This document shows positions 50,601 through 51,555 of a stretch of 51,555 nt of DNA, one piece after another. The notes below the pieces were generated by a model. The model made no database searches, was not told where the DNA came from, and saw nothing but the letters and a program-made list of their open reading frames with translations. The number at the start of each line of letters is the position of its first letter. Within the stretch, counting starts at the first letter, position 1. This DNA is from an uncultured Flavobacteriales bacterium (GTDB lineage Bacteria; Bacteroidota; Bacteroidia; Flavobacteriales; UBA1820): assembly GCA_938023515.1 (NCBI GenBank), contig CALJDR010000032.1, positions 1-51,555 of the forward strand. The letters run 5' to 3'. A program made the translations under genes and the position numbers.

Positions 50601-50631
50601 AAAAGCCCCTGCAGGAACTGCAAGGGCTTTT
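50601..50631 (-). terminator. Terminator of tRNA-His
   Basis: A 14-bp stem (50601-50614 with 50618-50631) with one G-U pair and a T-run on the minus strand, directly after the tRNA. Confidence 0.85.
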
Positions 50632-50634
50632 TTC

Positions 50635-50712
<78 letters not shown>

Positions 50713-50793
50713 ATATTGTGCCGGCAAAGATACACTTTTTTATATTTTCCGGCAAATCGGGGGCCTTTTTTTCTTCGGAGGCCGGAAAAACCT

Positions 50794-50801
50794 TAACTTT
50801 G
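50794..50801 (+). promoter_or_regulatory. Candidate -7 element of lpd
   Basis: TAACTTTG matches TAnnTTTG, 30 bp before the start codon. The -33 region has no clear TTTG. Confidence 0.5.
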
Positions 50802-50831
50802 TGCATATAGCTGAAAAAACATACCCAAAAA

Positions 50832-51555
50832 ATGGAGAACACATACGACCTGATCGTCATCGGCGCCGGCCCCGGCGGGTACAGCGCCGCCATCCGCGCC
50901 AGCCAGCTCGGCCTGCGCACGGCCATCGTGGAACGCGAGAACCTGGGGGGCATCTGCCTGAACTGGGGCTGCATCCCCACCAAAGCCCTGCTGAAAAGCG
51001 CGGAGGTCTACACCTATATGCGCCACGCCGCCGATTACGGACTGGCCCCGTCGGAAGTTCCCACCCCCGATTTTGCCGCGGTGATAGGCCGCAGCCGGGA
51101 TATCGCCTCGCAGATGAGCCGCGGGGTGGAGTTCCTGATGAAGAAAAATAAGATCGACGTCGTTTCCGGTACGGCGAAAGTCCTGCCGGGCCACCGGGTG
51201 GAAATCACCCCGGCGGAAGGGGAAAAATTCCAGCTTTCGGCACCGAATATCCTCATCGCTACCGGTGCCCGCTCGCGCGACCTGCCGGGGCTGCCTCAGG
51301 ACGGGAAAAAGATCATCGGCTACCGCCAGGCGCTCACCCTTCCGGCCGTGCCGGAAACAATGGTCGTGGTCGGATCGGGTGCGATCGGTTCGGAACTGGC
51401 CTACTTCTATCATTCGATGGGTACTCAAGTGACGGTCGTGGAGTACATGCCCCGCATCCTGCCCGTGGAAGACGCCGAGGTGTCCCGCGAAGCGGAGCGC
51501 ATTTTCCGTAAGCGCGGCATCAAATCCCTCACCTCCGCCGAAGTAGAGAGCGCCG
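50832..51555 (+). CDS. lpd: Dihydrolipoyl dehydrogenase, N-terminal part (cut by window end)
   Basis: 241 codons of a flavoprotein disulfide reductase whose 3' end lies outside the window. The FAD motif VIGAGPGGYSAA begins at residue 9. The redox disulfide is C42/C47 in GGICLNWGCIPTKALL, the E3-type spacing. The NAD motif VVVGSGAIGSELA is near residue 178. E3 reoxidises lipoyl groups of 2-oxoacid dehydrogenase or glycine cleavage complexes; the context here does not say which. The GCxxxxxC pattern and IPTKALL favour E3 over mercuric or glutathione reductase. Confidence 0.93.
   Translation, partial: MENTYDLIVIGAGPGGYSAAIRASQLGLRTAIVERENLGGICLNWGCIPTKALLKSAEVYTYMRHAADYGLAPSEVPTPDFAAVIGRSRDIASQMSRGVEFLMKKNKIDVVSGTAKVLPGHRVEITPAEGEKFQLSAPNILIATGARSRDLPGLPQDGKKIIGYRQALTLPAVPETMVVVGSGAIGSELAYFYHSMGTQVTVVEYMPRILPVEDAEVSREAERIFRKRGIKSLTSAEVESA

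Overview
The window is a chromosomal contig from a member of Bacteroidales, most likely Alistipes or another Rikenellaceae. This rests on several signs: a NusB of about 310 aa, a Rho with a disordered insert, a tiny Hc1-type histone H1-like protein, DUF2723 and DUF6624 proteins, lipoproteins typical of the order, and promoters of the -33 TTTG / -7 TAnnTTTG type. The first 48 bases are not genomic. They read as Illumina P7 end, 8-base index and Nextera read-2 adapter, so the left end of the contig is a library artefact.

Left part (49-17.9 kb): the 3' end of an anaerobic sulfatase-maturase; mazG; a nusB-DUF1573-yajC operon (minus); an unknown 118-aa gene, a SUI1/YciH factor, a nucleoside phosphorylase and trmD (plus); aspA; a PepSY-like periplasmic protein; an RluB-type pseudouridine synthase with a long basic tail plus a small CWC zinc protein; an AddB-like PD-(D/E)XK protein converging on a SpoU methyltransferase; and a SIMPL-TolC-adaptor-aroK-fabG run in which the efflux pair has no inner-membrane pump.

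Middle part (17.9-38.3 kb): a DUF5009/NagX-like membrane acyltransferase; an accessory group of envelope genes on the minus strand (secreted transglutaminase, two small membrane proteins, two lipoproteins); rho; an orphan NarL-type response regulator; pyrH-frr; a DUF6624 protein; thrC and thrB. Upstream of thrB lies a 40-codon leader peptide full of Thr and Ile codons, with a promoter in front and terminator-like structures behind. This attenuator is too small for ordinary gene calling. A 199-bp element bounded by 17-bp inverted repeats sits between thrB and thrC. Next come an OmpA-type lipoprotein, a 923-aa secreted beta-rich protein, rplU-rpmA, an EamA transporter, dinB, and a winged-helix protein that looks like RprY without its receiver.

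Right part (38.5-51.6 kb): a DUF2723 glycosyltransferase-NodB-HAD operon, the histone-like gene, a 1000-aa TPR protein paired with a 569-aa outer-membrane barrel and truA, a tag-yfcE-small-protein operon, tRNA-His, and the start of a dihydrolipoyl dehydrogenase cut by the contig end.

Most of the window is conserved housekeeping sequence. I see no CRISPR array, phage, transposase or toxin-antitoxin pair. The best leads for new biology are the thr leader, the thrB-thrC inverted-repeat element, the TPR/barrel pair, the receiver-less RprY-like protein and the pumpless TolC/adaptor pair.
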